From assembly GCA_016182655.1 (NCBI GenBank), contig JACPGB010000003.1, positions 1 to 60,676 on the forward strand: DNA of 60,676 nucleotides. Reading direction: 5' to 3'. The DNA is from Deltaproteobacteria bacterium (lineage in GTDB: Bacteria > Desulfobacterota > GWC2-55-46). The first letter of the stretch is position 1. Each line of letters opens with the position of its first letter. Shown piece after piece: positions 1 through 8,874 of this stretch. The position numbers and the translations under genes were made by a program. The notes beneath the pieces are model-generated. The model was not told the origin of the DNA. It did no database searches and worked only from the letters and a program-made list of their open reading frames with translations.

Positions 1-332
1 AGGGTTATCCCCGAGCTCTGCGACCCTTTCGCCGTGAACCCGGATATGACGACGCCTTCGGTGCCGGAGGCGAGTATCACCGGCTCTTCCTTTACGGCGG
101 GCCTTACGACGGTAAACTCGGGCCCCTTGACGGACTTGAGCCTCAGGGGTTTATGAATGACGAGGTTCTCGGTGTAGACGCCTTCGTTCACGAGGACGGT
201 GTCTCCGGGCGCCGCGGCCTCTATCGCCCCCTGAATGGTCTTGTAGGACTCAGGCACGAGGAGGTCGGCCGCAATGGCTTCGCCGGCAAGCAAGGTTGCA
301 AGGAGGATCAAAAGGGAAAGGACCTTGGACAT
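1..332 (-). CDS. Exported parallel beta-helix (NosD/DUF1565-like) protein, partial
   Basis: Reading the minus strand from the ATG at 332 gives an open frame that runs off the left edge, so only the first 110 residues are seen. Residues 1-22 form a signal peptide (MSKVLSLLILLATLLAG then an AIA-A cleavage site). The mature start (DLLVPESYKTIQGAIEAA, then GDTVLVNEGVYTENL) is the typical opening of right-handed beta-helix proteins of the NosD / pectin-lyase-fold group, in which imperfect repeats stack into a helix. These proteins are periplasmic or surface-bound and often bind carbohydrate or metal; the substrate cannot be told here. A TATAAT-like hexamer on the minus strand (436-441) lies about 100 bp upstream with no good -35 box. 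Export and fold class are fairly sure; function is unknown. Confidence 0.72.
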   Translation of the reverse strand, partial: MSKVLSLLILLATLLAGEAIAADLLVPESYKTIQGAIEAAAPGDTVLVNEGVYTENLVIHKPLRLKSVKGPEFTVVRPAVKEEPVILASGTEGVVISGFTAKGSQSSGIT

Positions 333-527
333 AATTCTCTTGGAACGACTCCCTGGGAAAGATGTATTTTGCAAGACCCGCCCAAAAAGGACGCCGCCTT
401 TGACGGCCTGACGGGGGGCTCTTCAGGTTACAATTATTATAGTATTTGAAGATTCTATCAAAAAGGTAGCGCGTTGTCCAAAAATTTTTAAAGAGGGGCG
501 AGGGGAGATCACAGCGGGGTTCGGGAG

Positions 528-905
528 TAGATCTCCTCTCCTTTACAAGGGGAGGCCTGGTGGGGTGATTTCAAGACGACCTCCCGTAAGCCCCTCCTTG
601 GTAAGGAGGGGAAGTTTAAACTCCTCCCCTTAACAAAGAGACCTTTGCGTAACCTGTATGTCTGTACTACATCATATTTTTAGAACTGGTTTCCCGATCA
701 AGACCTCGGGAATGACAAACAATCCATACTGTCATCCTCGCGAAAGCGGGGATCCAGTGTCTTGTGAAAAGGTCTTTTAGAAAAGGGGGAGGTAAACCCC
801 TCCCGGCCTCCCCTTGTAAAAAGGGGAGGAGATCAACGGCTCCCCTCCTTAACAAGGAGGGGCAAGGGGAGGTCGTATCTTTTTTCACGCTACGAGGGTA
901 AGTCT
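528..905. repeat. Cluster of short C-rich hairpin repeats (family R2)
   Basis: The 333-951 gap contains no convincing gene. It holds several copies of a short imperfect palindrome of the form CTCCCCTTnACAAGGGGAG plus satellites such as GGTGGGGTGATTT, at about 535-565, 590-625, 785-832 and 842-872. The same family recurs near 13090, 34500 and 44690. It is a dispersed intergenic repeat of unknown role. Short open frames across it are repeat artefacts. Confidence 0.6.
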
Positions 906-951
906 TCACCCTCACGTCAGTCCCCATTGAGGGAGGGGAAGTAAATAATTT

Positions 952-986
952 AAAAAAAAGGGGTTTGGCGGAATCCGCCAAACCCC
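952..986 (-). terminator. Rho-independent terminator, ancestral tRNA-Ala end
   Basis: On the minus strand a perfect 12-bp stem (960-971 with 975-986, 3-nt loop) is followed by eight U residues. It sits 7 nt beyond the left copy of the tRNA-Ala 3' end, so it was probably the terminator of the intact tRNA gene before the island separated them. Confidence 0.85.
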
Positions 987-992
987 TTGTCT

Positions 993-1041
993 TTACTGGT
1001 GGAGCAGAGGGGGATCGAACCCCTGACCTCAAGACTGCCAG
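993..1041 (-). repeat. Left attachment site (tRNA-Ala 3' fragment)
   Basis: Exact copy of 10422-10470, which covers the anticodon loop, T arm, acceptor 3' strand and CCA of tRNA-Ala. It lacks the 5' half of a tRNA and cannot fold as one, so it is a duplicated integration site rather than a gene. Confidence 0.9.
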
Positions 1042-1395
1042 TAAGAAACGGCAACAAACCATAACCCCTTGATTTCGGTCTGACTTTCCGGTTTTGACTT
1101 GAAAATCAAGGGGTTAATCGTTGTCCCTTGATTCCCGCTGTTTCCCTTAAATCCCTCTATTCCCTCCCAGTCTACAACAATTTTACAACAGTTGAGTCTT
1201 AAGGCTTTCTATAATATTACTGTTTAAAAAGAAGTCTGCACCCCTGATCTCAATAAAACAGCCGCCGATTCTATTACAAAATTAATACAATTTGCTGATG
1301 TACGACAAAGAACATAGACGGTTTACGATGAAAGCCGAGCCGGACTATGGTAGTCTTTAAAAAGACGAATATGACGTGAGCGAGAGAGTGATAGG
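1042..1395. other. Island left-end non-coding region
   Basis: No gene is seen in these 354 bases. There is an inverted repeat (arms AACCCCTTGATTTC at about 1063 and GAAAATCAAGGGGTT at about 1101). A motif of two ACAACA blocks separated by TTTT (about 1173-1191) is shared with the repeats at 10249-10272 and 10359-10382 at the other end. Such paired blocks near both ends may be integrase arm-binding sites; that is inference. Confidence 0.4.
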
Positions 1396-1521
1396 ATGAA
1401 TAAAAAAGAGCTTCATCCCGTTGTTCAAAATATTATTAAGTTGCTAGCCCAACAAGCAGTTGATGATCTGCTATCTGAGGACGAGAAGAAAACCGAAAAG
1501 GACGGCAAAGATTTTTTCTAG
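1396..1521 (+). CDS. Small charged hypothetical protein (41 aa)
   Basis: An ATG at 1396 opens a 41-residue frame ending in TAG. The protein starts MNKKELHPVVQNIIKLLAQQ, followed by an acidic-basic tail (DLLSEDEKKTEKDGKDFF). The first 27 residues would make an amphipathic helix. No strong ribosome binding site is present (GAGAGAGTGATAGG). It lies inside the island, opposite in direction to the AbiE genes. No family is recognised; it could be a minor regulator or a chance frame. Confidence 0.35.
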   Translation: MNKKELHPVVQNIIKLLAQQAVDDLLSEDEKKTEKDGKDFF

Positions 1522-1564
1522 GGCTTTGGGAAAGGGATTCTACAGTTATTTTGAGCCATGAGCT

Positions 1565-2496
1565 TTAGCTTGACCAAGGGCCTGGTGCTCTCCAGATTCT
1601 TTTGAAAGCATGACCTGCGGCTAACCTTACGGCAATAGGTCCAAGGAAGGTAGCGAGATCCTTAATTATTTTCCCGAAATCCTCCGGGACATCAGTTAAT
1701 CTGTTTTTGCGGATAAAACCTTGCCATTGTTTAACTTTTGTGGCATCGGAAGCAAAGGTGTCTGTCAACGGAGACGGCTCTGACGGGATTCCCGTGCCAC
1801 GCGCAGAGAAGGTCATCGTGATTGCCTTTGCTAACGTTTCTCCATCAAAATCATACTGTCTTGATAGTAACCAAATATCGAAGAAATCTTTCATGCGGCT
1901 GTTCAAAATATCCAGCTTTATCATCGCTTCAAATTTTTCTGCCATAGTGCTTTCCTTGGTGTAACCACGAAGGTGTGGTGCTGGGAATTCGAGTATCGTA
2001 GGATAATCTAGATAAAGAGGCGAAGGGATTATTATATCGCCAAAACCTACATCGAATTGAATGGCAAAAAGCGCAGTACCTAATTTTCCCCGAAATCTAA
2101 TGCGCACACCTTCGTAGTTGGCATCCTCAGTGATACGCTCTCCCTGAACGCTGTTTGCATCAAAGATAAGGCCGTCAGCATTGACGTCTTGACCACAGAT
2201 ATCTTTTACTATTTTAATAATTGAATCGACGCTATTATCCGTCTGACCGAGGACGTCGATGTCCATGGTGGGTCTTGAAAGAGGTGCTCTCCATACGGTA
2301 AGCATCAAGGCACCTTTAAGGACGAATTTTTCAACATGAGGAGATTTGGATAAGGAGATTTGGATAACCGGTAGAGAAAGCGTTCCATGGCAAAATACTG
2401 CAGTAGTTCGGTAAAAGGGCGCCCTGTCTCCCGCGCCTTGTTGAGCAAACGTTGATGCACAGAGGCTGCTATGTTTTGAGGTTTTCGATTTGTCAT
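1565..2496 (-). pseudogene. abiEii: AbiEii-type nucleotidyltransferase toxin, frameshifted by a 14-bp tandem duplication
   Basis: AbiEii (DUF1814 / AbiEii-AbiGii family) is the nucleotidyltransferase-fold toxin of a toxin-antitoxin abortive-infection pair. The frame starts at the ATG at 2496, reads MTNRKPQNIAASVHQRLLNK to LSKSP, then goes out of frame and stops at 2305. The rest (MLTVWRAPLSRPTMDIDVLG onward, with the DxD metal-binding motif TMDID) continues from 2308 to 1565 in another frame. Removing one copy of the 14-bp direct repeat at 2340-2367 restores a continuous 305-residue protein through SPHVEKFVLKGALMLTVW, exactly the family pattern including the KGA-L-L motif. Its ATG overlaps the antitoxin stop (ATGA), so the two are co-translated. 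As it stands the toxin is probably inactive. Confidence 0.88.
2340..2367 (-). repeat. 14-bp tandem duplication inside abiEii
   Basis: Two exact head-to-tail copies of GGAGATTTGGATAA (2340-2353 and 2354-2367, plus strand). The extra 14 bp shifts the toxin reading frame. Adjacent identical units can be gained or lost by replication slippage. Confidence 0.92.
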
Positions 2497-3116
2497 AGCA
2501 GTGCCTCCAGGTAAGGTCGCATTACCTTTTCAACACGGCAAATTCGTGCGTACCTCATCACTTCGTTTACTTTGACGCGCTTTCGTTCTCGATAGAGTTT
2601 AAGTGCCTCTACGGCGATATCGAGGCCAATTTTATTCCGATACTTAAAGCAATCAGCCAACGTTTTTTCGGGGTTGTAGATACGAATTTGGATGCCATCT
2701 ACTTTGGGTGTTTCAATCCCCTCTGTGAAAGCCTCGCCTGTAAATCGAAAAACGCGCACCGGTGGATGTTTTAGACGAGGTGACTCGGTGCCTCGTCTCA
2801 GCGCAATGTATACCTCATGTGGGATTTGGGTCGTAATTTCGTGAAAGGAAAGAGCTGAGATCAGACAAATTACGCCTGTTGGCACTTTCATGGCTACCGA
2901 CACCAGGTCGGGGTTGCCGAGAGGCGGTAGGTCCGCAAGTCGATACAGGCCCCGGTCAAGTTTTTCTATTATTCCGGCATCGCGCATAGCATAAAGCATT
3001 TTGCGGTGGATTCCGGCCTGAACGGCCTCGCTCATCTTAAGAATCCCTCCGTGTTGACGAAAAATGTTCTTCGCTTTTTCAAATCTATCTCGTTCGAGAT
3101 TTCGCATAGGAAACAA
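2493..3116 (-). CDS. abiEi: AbiEi-family antitoxin / autorepressor
   Basis: Known AbiEi proteins are the DNA-binding antitoxins of type IV AbiE systems; they repress their own operon and counter AbiEii without a stable complex. The 207-residue protein has an N-terminal winged helix-turn-helix (about 10-60, ILKMSEAVQAGIHRKMLYAM then LDRGLYRLAD), then the AbiEi C-terminal domain with the conserved NPEKTLADCFKYRNKIGLDIA segment around residues 150-170. Its stop overlaps the toxin ATG. Upstream sits a consensus promoter with a perfect 8-bp inverted repeat, a likely operator. The start at 3116 is chosen because it is the first ATG after that promoter; MRNLERDRF four codons on is also possible. The antitoxin frame is intact although the toxin is broken. 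Confidence 0.88.
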   Translation of the reverse strand: MFPMRNLERDRFEKAKNIFRQHGGILKMSEAVQAGIHRKMLYAMRDAGIIEKLDRGLYRLADLPPLGNPDLVSVAMKVPTGVICLISALSFHEITTQIPHEVYIALRRGTESPRLKHPPVRVFRFTGEAFTEGIETPKVDGIQIRIYNPEKTLADCFKYRNKIGLDIAVEALKLYRERKRVKVNEVMRYARICRVEKVMRPYLEALL

Positions 3117-3118
3117 AT

Positions 3119-3174
3119 TACCTACATTATTTTATATTTGTAGGTATTATGTCTCCCGATTTGGATTTTGTCAA
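3119..3174 (-). promoter_or_regulatory. abiE promoter with inverted-repeat operator
   Basis: On the minus strand TTGACA (3169-3174), a 17-bp spacer and CATAAT (3146-3151) form a near-consensus sigma-70 promoter. Directly downstream a perfect inverted repeat TACCTACA (3119-3126) / TGTAGGTA (3139-3146) covers the start site, the right place for autorepression by AbiEi. Confidence 0.78.
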
Positions 3175-3439
3175 TAAATTAAATAGCTATAGAGCATTTC
3201 TCGCTTGTCCTATATGCATAAATTTGTTAATTATTTATGTATATAATTTTACAGAAAATTAATTGGTGAGATGAGGAAAAGCAGAAATTGAGCCTTATTG
3301 GTATAAGCGTCTGGATTAATCCTCAAAGGAGAAAATTCTGCCCAGCGTGAAATCCTGCATGGGCTCCAATAGAAGCAGATGAGGATATTATAGTTTACAG
3401 GAATAGAACACCTGCGGGCCTCAACCTGGGAAGATAGCG

Positions 3440-4885
3440 ATGAACTTGGATTATGCTACTCTCGATTCAATGCGTATTAATCATCCGGCATGGCGGCTTT
3501 TGCGCTCGGATCATGCGCCGCTGATTGCGAGTTTTTTGCACCGGGTGTTCATTATTCCCAATGTGAGGATGATTGCTCAAGCTAATCTGAGTGAAGCTCT
3601 TGAGGATGAGCTGTTTATTTTACATGAGCAACACGGGCCGGAGGTCTTTACAAAATCGGCAATAGAATATCTTAATGACTGGGCTGCAAATGAGAAGGGA
3701 TGGTTGCGTAAATTTTATCCCAATAAGTCCGATGAACCGCATTTCGATCTGACTCCGGCAACCGAGAAGGTTCTTTTTTGGCTGGCCAGCCTTACAGAAC
3801 GGACATTTGTAGGTACGGAATCGAGGCTACTCACTCTTTTTGACCTGCTGAAGCAGATGAGCGAGGGCAGCGAAGTTGACCCGCAGGCGCGTATCACTGA
3901 ACTTCACAGGCGACGCGATGAAATCGATGCTGACATCTCAAGCATTTTGGCCGGGAACGTGCCTTTGCTTGATGAAACCGCGCTGAAGGACCGTTTCCAA
4001 CAATTTGTCCAAATGGCGCGCGAACTGCTTGCTGATTTTCGCGAGGTGGAGTACAACTTTCGGTCCCTGGACAGGCGAGTACGCGAGCGAATCGCTCTCT
4101 GGGATGGCTCTAAAGGCGCGCTGCTCGAAGAAATCATGGGTGAGCGGGACGCGATTGCAGATTCGGATCAGGGGAAAAGCTTTCGCGCATTCTGGGATTT
4201 TCTGATGTCGCAGTCGCGACAGGAAGAGTTGACCAGGCTTCTGCAGCAAATTTTGAATCTTCCCTCTGTTGCGGAGCTTAAGCCGGATGTCCGCCTGAGG
4301 CGAGTGCATTATGACTGGCTTGAAGCAGGCGAGCACACCCAGCGTACTGTGGCGCGGCTTTCGGAACAGCTCAGGCGCTTTCTTGACGACCAGGCCTGGC
4401 TTGAGAACCGCCGCATAATGGATATATTGCGCAGTATCGAGTCAAGGGCTCTGGCCATCCGTGATTGTCCGCCGACCAGCAATTTAATGACGATAGCTGA
4501 CACGGCGGCTACTATCGAACTGCCGATGGAAAGGCCGCTTTACACCCCGCCTATGAAACCGATAATCGCGAACGTCGAGCTTGAGGAAATCTCTACTGAA
4601 GTGGATGCGTCGGCGCTCTACTCGCAGGTAGTGATCGATAAGGCGGAATTGTCCGGTCATATCCGCCAGGCATTGCAAACGCGTTCGCAAATCAGCTTGT
4701 GCGAGCTGGTGAAAGCTTACCCCCTGAGGCACGGTTTGGCGGAACTGGTGACCTATCTCCATTTGGCAAGCGATTTGCCCCATACGGCGGTGGACGAAAA
4801 TACCATTGACACAGTCGAGTGGCAAACTCCAGAGGGAGCGGCCCGGCGTGCACGGTTACCTATAATCATATTTGTGAGGAGCTGA
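3440..4885 (+). CDS. jetA: Wadjet JetA (DUF3375)
   Basis: JetA is the kleisin-like subunit of the Wadjet SMC complex, which recognises and cuts small circular plasmids. The 481-residue protein opens with the family pattern (LDYATLDSMRINHPAWRLLR, then APLIASFLHRVF), is largely helical and charged, and has the usual JetA length. It is the first gene of an intact jetABCD operon: jetB begins 1 nt after its stop. A TATAAT hexamer at 3242-3247 in the AT-rich 3175-3439 gap may belong to its promoter, but no matching -35 box is seen. Only a weak ribosome site (GGGAAGATAGCG) precedes the ATG. GC content and codon use are lower than in the core genes, in line with transfer. Confidence 0.9.
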   Translation: MNLDYATLDSMRINHPAWRLLRSDHAPLIASFLHRVFIIPNVRMIAQANLSEALEDELFILHEQHGPEVFTKSAIEYLNDWAANEKGWLRKFYPNKSDEPHFDLTPATEKVLFWLASLTERTFVGTESRLLTLFDLLKQMSEGSEVDPQARITELHRRRDEIDADISSILAGNVPLLDETALKDRFQQFVQMARELLADFREVEYNFRSLDRRVRERIALWDGSKGALLEEIMGERDAIADSDQGKSFRAFWDFLMSQSRQEELTRLLQQILNLPSVAELKPDVRLRRVHYDWLEAGEHTQRTVARLSEQLRRFLDDQAWLENRRIMDILRSIESRALAIRDCPPTSNLMTIADTAATIELPMERPLYTPPMKPIIANVELEEISTEVDASALYSQVVIDKAELSGHIRQALQTRSQISLCELVKAYPLRHGLAELVTYLHLASDLPHTAVDENTIDTVEWQTPEGAARRARLPIIIFVRS

Positions 4886-4886
4886 A

Positions 4887-5528
4887 TTGGACGAACAAGA
4901 TTTTCAGCCTGCGGTTAATCGTGAAACTCAGCCAGAGCTTTCAACTGTCGTGGTGCAGCTTCTGAAGGGGGTTCTCTATTCGGAGGAGAGTCCAGTCCTT
5001 TGGAATGCGCTCCTTACCCTGCAAGCAAGGGTAAGGGATTATGTGATCGTGCTCGGCCTGGAATTGGTGCTGGACGAGGCCGAGGGCTATGCCTTTCTAC
5101 GTTCCAGAGCAGAGGCGGAGGCAGATAGTTCAACCGGGCTGCGATTGGTAACGCGACGGCAGTTGTCCTTTCCGGTCAGCCTATTGCTGGCCTTATTGCG
5201 CAAGAAACTGGCGGAGTTCGATGCCGGTGGAGGCGAAACACGGCTTATCCTATCGCGCGATGATGTGGTGGAGATGATCCGCGTTTTTTTGCCTGAAGGG
5301 AGCAATGAGACAAAGCTAATCGATCAGGTGGATACGCATTTGAACAAAATCGCCGACTTGGGATTTGTGCGCCGCTTACGGGGACAGGAGCATACGATTG
5401 AGGTGCGGCGTATACTCAAAGCCTTTGTCGACGCACAGTGGTTGGCGGAGTTCGAACAACGGCTGGCGGCTTATCAATCTTACGCCGGATCCAGATTTGG
5501 AGATGCAACAGATGAGAGAGTCCCTTGA
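4887..5528 (+). CDS. jetB: Wadjet JetB (DUF4194)
   Basis: JetB is the KITE (tandem winged-helix) subunit that binds JetA in the Wadjet complex. The 213-residue DUF4194-type protein contains the family signatures VVQLLKGVLYSEESPVLWNA near residue 25 and a LLLALLRKKLAEFDAGGGET stretch near 98 that precedes the second winged helix. The start is a TTG at 4887, chosen because GAGGAG lies 6 nt upstream and the jetA stop is adjacent. The 3' end overlaps the start of jetC, so translation is coupled. Confidence 0.88.
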   Translation: MDEQDFQPAVNRETQPELSTVVVQLLKGVLYSEESPVLWNALLTLQARVRDYVIVLGLELVLDEAEGYAFLRSRAEAEADSSTGLRLVTRRQLSFPVSLLLALLRKKLAEFDAGGGETRLILSRDDVVEMIRVFLPEGSNETKLIDQVDTHLNKIADLGFVRRLRGQEHTIEVRRILKAFVDAQWLAEFEQRLAAYQSYAGSRFGDATDERVP

Positions 5529-8500
5529 CCTCGAATTCTCTTCTGATGACCGTCTGACGGGCTATCGTTTGCATCGTCTGGAGGTGCTCAACTGGGGTAC
5601 TTTCAATGGCAAATGTACGTTCAGACTCGACGGTAAGAACGCTTTGCTCACCGGTGATATCGGTTCAGGCAAATCCACGCTGGTGGACGCCGTCACGACT
5701 TTGCTGGTGCCTGCCCACCGTATCTCCTATAACAAGGCGGCCGGCGCGGATACCAGAGAACGCACTTTGCGCTCCTACGTTTTGGGCCATTACAAATCTG
5801 AACGAAACGACTTGAGCGGCAGTGCCAAACCAGTGGCGTTGCGTGACAATAACAACTATTCGGTTATTTTGGGAGTGTTTCACAATGCCGGTTACGGCAA
5901 GACTGTAACTCTGGCACAGGTCTTCTGGATAAAAGAGGCGCAGGGTCAACCTGCCCGTTTTTTTGTGGCTTGCGAGCGTGACCTATCCATCCATGCTGAC
6001 TTTGCTCAGTTCGGCACCGAAATAGGAGGGCTCCGCAAGAAGCTGCGAGGGGCTGGTGTTGAACTGTTTGATAGTTTTCCGCCTTATGGTGCCTGGTTTC
6101 GGCGGCATTTCGGTATTGAAAACGAGCAGGCGCTGGAACTCTTTCATCAGACCGTATCGATGAAGACGGTTGGCAATCTCACTGACTTTGTTCGCACACA
6201 CATGCTGGAGCCCTTCGATGTTGCTCCAAGGATTGCAGCCCTGATAAGTCATTTCGACGATCTGAATCGTGCGCATGAAGCCGTACTCAAGGCCAAGCAA
6301 CAAGTTGAAATGCTCACTCCGCTGGTGGCCGACTGTGATCGGCATACGGAGCTGGTGGCCGCTACCGAACAACTTCGCGCTTGTCGCGAGGCACTGAGAT
6401 TCTATTTCGCAGCGCTCAAGCTGGAACTGCTGGATAAACGTGTAGATTCATTAAAAAATGATCTCTCAAAGCATTCTTCCCGGATTGAAAGCCTGGAGGA
6501 TGAACGGCGCTCGATGCAGAATCAGGAACTGGAACTCAGGCTCAGTATCTCCGAAAACGGCGGCGACCGAATCGATCGTATCGGTGATGAAATTGGTCAA
6601 AAAGAAGAGGAACAACGGCGCCGGATGAAAAAGGCTGATCGTTACGGCGAGCTGGTATGTGCATTGGGGATACGTCCGGCCGAAGAGGCAGAATCGTTTT
6701 TTGTCCAACATAAGACTTTTGTGGCCGAACAGGCTGCATTAGCAGCACGTGAGGTAGTGATTCAGAATGAATTGACTGAAATGAGCGTGCTGTTCACTCA
6801 AAAGCGGCAGGAGCACGAAACCTTTGCGGCAGAAATCAAGAGCTTGAAAGCCAGGAGGAGCAATATTGACTCCAGGCAAATCGCGCTACGCAGCACCCTT
6901 TGTGATGCATTGGGCCTGCCTGAAGGGGAAGTCCCCTTTGCAGGGGAGTTGATCCAGGTCCACGAAAATGAACGCGATTGGGAAGGCGCCATCGAGCGCC
7001 TGCTGCGTAAGTTCGGCCTTTCTCTACTGGTGCCGGATCGGCATTACACCAGGGTAGCCGAGTTTGTCGATAACAACAATTTAAAGGGACTCCTTGTCTA
7101 TTTCCGCGTACGTGAGGTCGGTCGGCTTGATCGGCTACCATTGCATCCCAATACTTTGGTTCGCAAGATCTCAATCAAGCCGGATTCATCATTCTACGGC
7201 TGGCTGGAGCGCGAGGTCGCCAATCGTTTTGATTATGCATGCTGTGATTCTCAAGAGAAGTTCCGGCGTGAAATTAAGGCCATTACCCGTGCCGGACAGA
7301 TCAAGGCTCCGGGTGACCGACACGAAAAGGACGACCGCTATCGCATCGAAGACCGCAGCCGTTACGTGCTGGGCTGGAGCAATACCGCCAAAATCGCCGC
7401 TCTGGAAGAGAAGCGCAGCGCGCTTGAGGCGCATCTGAGTGAGACCGGCAGCCGTATTGCTGAGTTCCAAAAAGAGCAGAGGTCTATCAAGGAACGCCTT
7501 GATACGCTTTCCAAAGTCGGCGAATACCGCGATTTTACGGAACTCAATTGGCGGCCATTGGCCCTTGAGGTTTCCAGGCTGGTTGATGAGAAACAGCGGC
7601 TGGAAGCCTCTTCAGACCTCCTTAAGACATTATCCGAACGCTTAAAAACTGTGGTTGCCGATCTGAAAAGAACCGAAGACCGTCTTAAAATTGAAAATGA
7701 CAAGTGGTCCAAAACTGAACAAAAGATTAACGATTCCGAGATATTGAGACAACAGACCAGGGCTTTACTGGATACTGCTCAGCCGGGCAATGCGGAGTAT
7801 TTCGAAACGCTCACGGCAATTCGGCTTGAGGCGCTTGGGGAACACCAACTTACTATCGAGACCTGCGATCCCCGTGAACAGGATGTACGAGCGTGGATGC
7901 AGAGCAGAATTGATGCAGAGGACTCAAAGATCAGACGTCTCGGTGAGAAGATTATCCACGCGATGACCAAATATAAGGAGAAATGGGATCTGGATACCCG
8001 GGATGTGGATGCCAGCATAGAGGCGGGCTTTGAGTATCGCAATATGCTCAATAAGCTCAAGGCCGACGACCTCCCGAGGTTTGAGTCGCGCTTCAAGGAA
8101 TTGCTCAACGAGAATACAATCCGCGAGGTTGCCAATTTCCAGTCGCAGCTTGCGCGTGAGCGGGAGACCATTAAGGAACGGATTGCTCGTATAAACGAAT
8201 CACTCACTCAAATTGATTATAACCTTGGGCGTTACATTGTTCTGGAGGCCCAAACGGCCACGGACGCCGAAATCCGTGATTTTCAGACCGAACTGCGCAC
8301 CTGCACGGAAGGCGTGCTTACCGGCTCCGATGACGTTCAGTACTCGGAAGCAAAATTTTTGCAGGTCAGACAGATTATTGAGCGTTTCCGGAGTCGCGAA
8401 GGGCAATCCGAGCAGGACCGCCGTTGGGCGGCAAAGGTCACCGATGTGCGTAACTGGTTTGTGTTCGCAGCAAGCGAGCGCTGGCGCGAGGACAAAAGAG

Positions 8501-8874
8501 AATATGACCACTACTCCGACTCCGGCGGCAAGTCGGGAGGACAGAAGGAGAAACTTGCCTATACCGTTCTGGCCGCCAGTCTGGCCTATCAGTTTGGCCT
8601 AGAATGGGGGGCGGTACGTTCACGCTCTTTTCGCTTCGTGGTGATCGATGAGGCGTTTGGCCGCGGCTCCGACGAATCGGCGCAGTACGGACTCAGGCTT
8701 TTCGATAAAATGAACCTTCAACTCCTTATCGTTACCCCATTACAGAAGATTCATATCATAGAACCGTTTGTCGCTTCTGTCGGCTTCGTGCATAACCAGG
8801 ACGGGCGTGCCTCCCATCTGCGCAATCTCACGATCGAGGAGTACCGTGCGGAAAAACAGAGGCTGGCGACATGA
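5512..8874 (+). CDS. jetC: Wadjet JetC, SMC/MukB-like ATPase
   Basis: JetC is the ATP-driven SMC motor that extrudes DNA loops. From the ATG at 5512 the protein has 1120 residues; an in-frame ATG at 5503 is an alternative, but GGAG at 5499-5502 is better spaced for 5512. The Walker A motif GDIGSGKST is at about 48-56, long coiled-coil arms lie at about 330-480 and 640-970, a hinge-like globular region sits between them, the ABC signature SGGKSGGQKEK begins near 1004 and the Walker B motif FVVIDEAF is at about 1043-1050. All ATPase motifs are intact. The stop overlaps the jetD ATG (ATGA). Frames reading upstream of 5503 only overlap jetB. Confidence 0.93.
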   Translation: MRESLDLEFSSDDRLTGYRLHRLEVLNWGTFNGKCTFRLDGKNALLTGDIGSGKSTLVDAVTTLLVPAHRISYNKAAGADTRERTLRSYVLGHYKSERNDLSGSAKPVALRDNNNYSVILGVFHNAGYGKTVTLAQVFWIKEAQGQPARFFVACERDLSIHADFAQFGTEIGGLRKKLRGAGVELFDSFPPYGAWFRRHFGIENEQALELFHQTVSMKTVGNLTDFVRTHMLEPFDVAPRIAALISHFDDLNRAHEAVLKAKQQVEMLTPLVADCDRHTELVAATEQLRACREALRFYFAALKLELLDKRVDSLKNDLSKHSSRIESLEDERRSMQNQELELRLSISENGGDRIDRIGDEIGQKEEEQRRRMKKADRYGELVCALGIRPAEEAESFFVQHKTFVAEQAALAAREVVIQNELTEMSVLFTQKRQEHETFAAEIKSLKARRSNIDSRQIALRSTLCDALGLPEGEVPFAGELIQVHENERDWEGAIERLLRKFGLSLLVPDRHYTRVAEFVDNNNLKGLLVYFRVREVGRLDRLPLHPNTLVRKISIKPDSSFYGWLEREVANRFDYACCDSQEKFRREIKAITRAGQIKAPGDRHEKDDRYRIEDRSRYVLGWSNTAKIAALEEKRSALEAHLSETGSRIAEFQKEQRSIKERLDTLSKVGEYRDFTELNWRPLALEVSRLVDEKQRLEASSDLLKTLSERLKTVVADLKRTEDRLKIENDKWSKTEQKINDSEILRQQTRALLDTAQPGNAEYFETLTAIRLEALGEHQLTIETCDPREQDVRAWMQSRIDAEDSKIRRLGEKIIHAMTKYKEKWDLDTRDVDASIEAGFEYRNMLNKLKADDLPRFESRFKELLNENTIREVANFQSQLARERETIKERIARINESLTQIDYNLGRYIVLEAQTATDAEIRDFQTELRTCTEGVLTGSDDVQYSEAKFLQVRQIIERFRSREGQSEQDRRWAAKVTDVRNWFVFAASERWREDKREYDHYSDSGGKSGGQKEKLAYTVLAASLAYQFGLEWGAVRSRSFRFVVIDEAFGRGSDESAQYGLRLFDKMNLQLLIVTPLQKIHIIEPFVASVGFVHNQDGRASHLRNLTIEEYRAEKQRLAT

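Noticed and set aside
993-1041. Second tRNA gene
   Set aside because: Only the 3' half is present, so it cannot form a cloverleaf; it is an attachment-site duplicate.
5365-5511. Longer JetC N-terminus from 5365
   Set aside because: This extension only overlaps jetB in another frame; the family sequence begins after 5503 and ribosome site spacing favours 5512.
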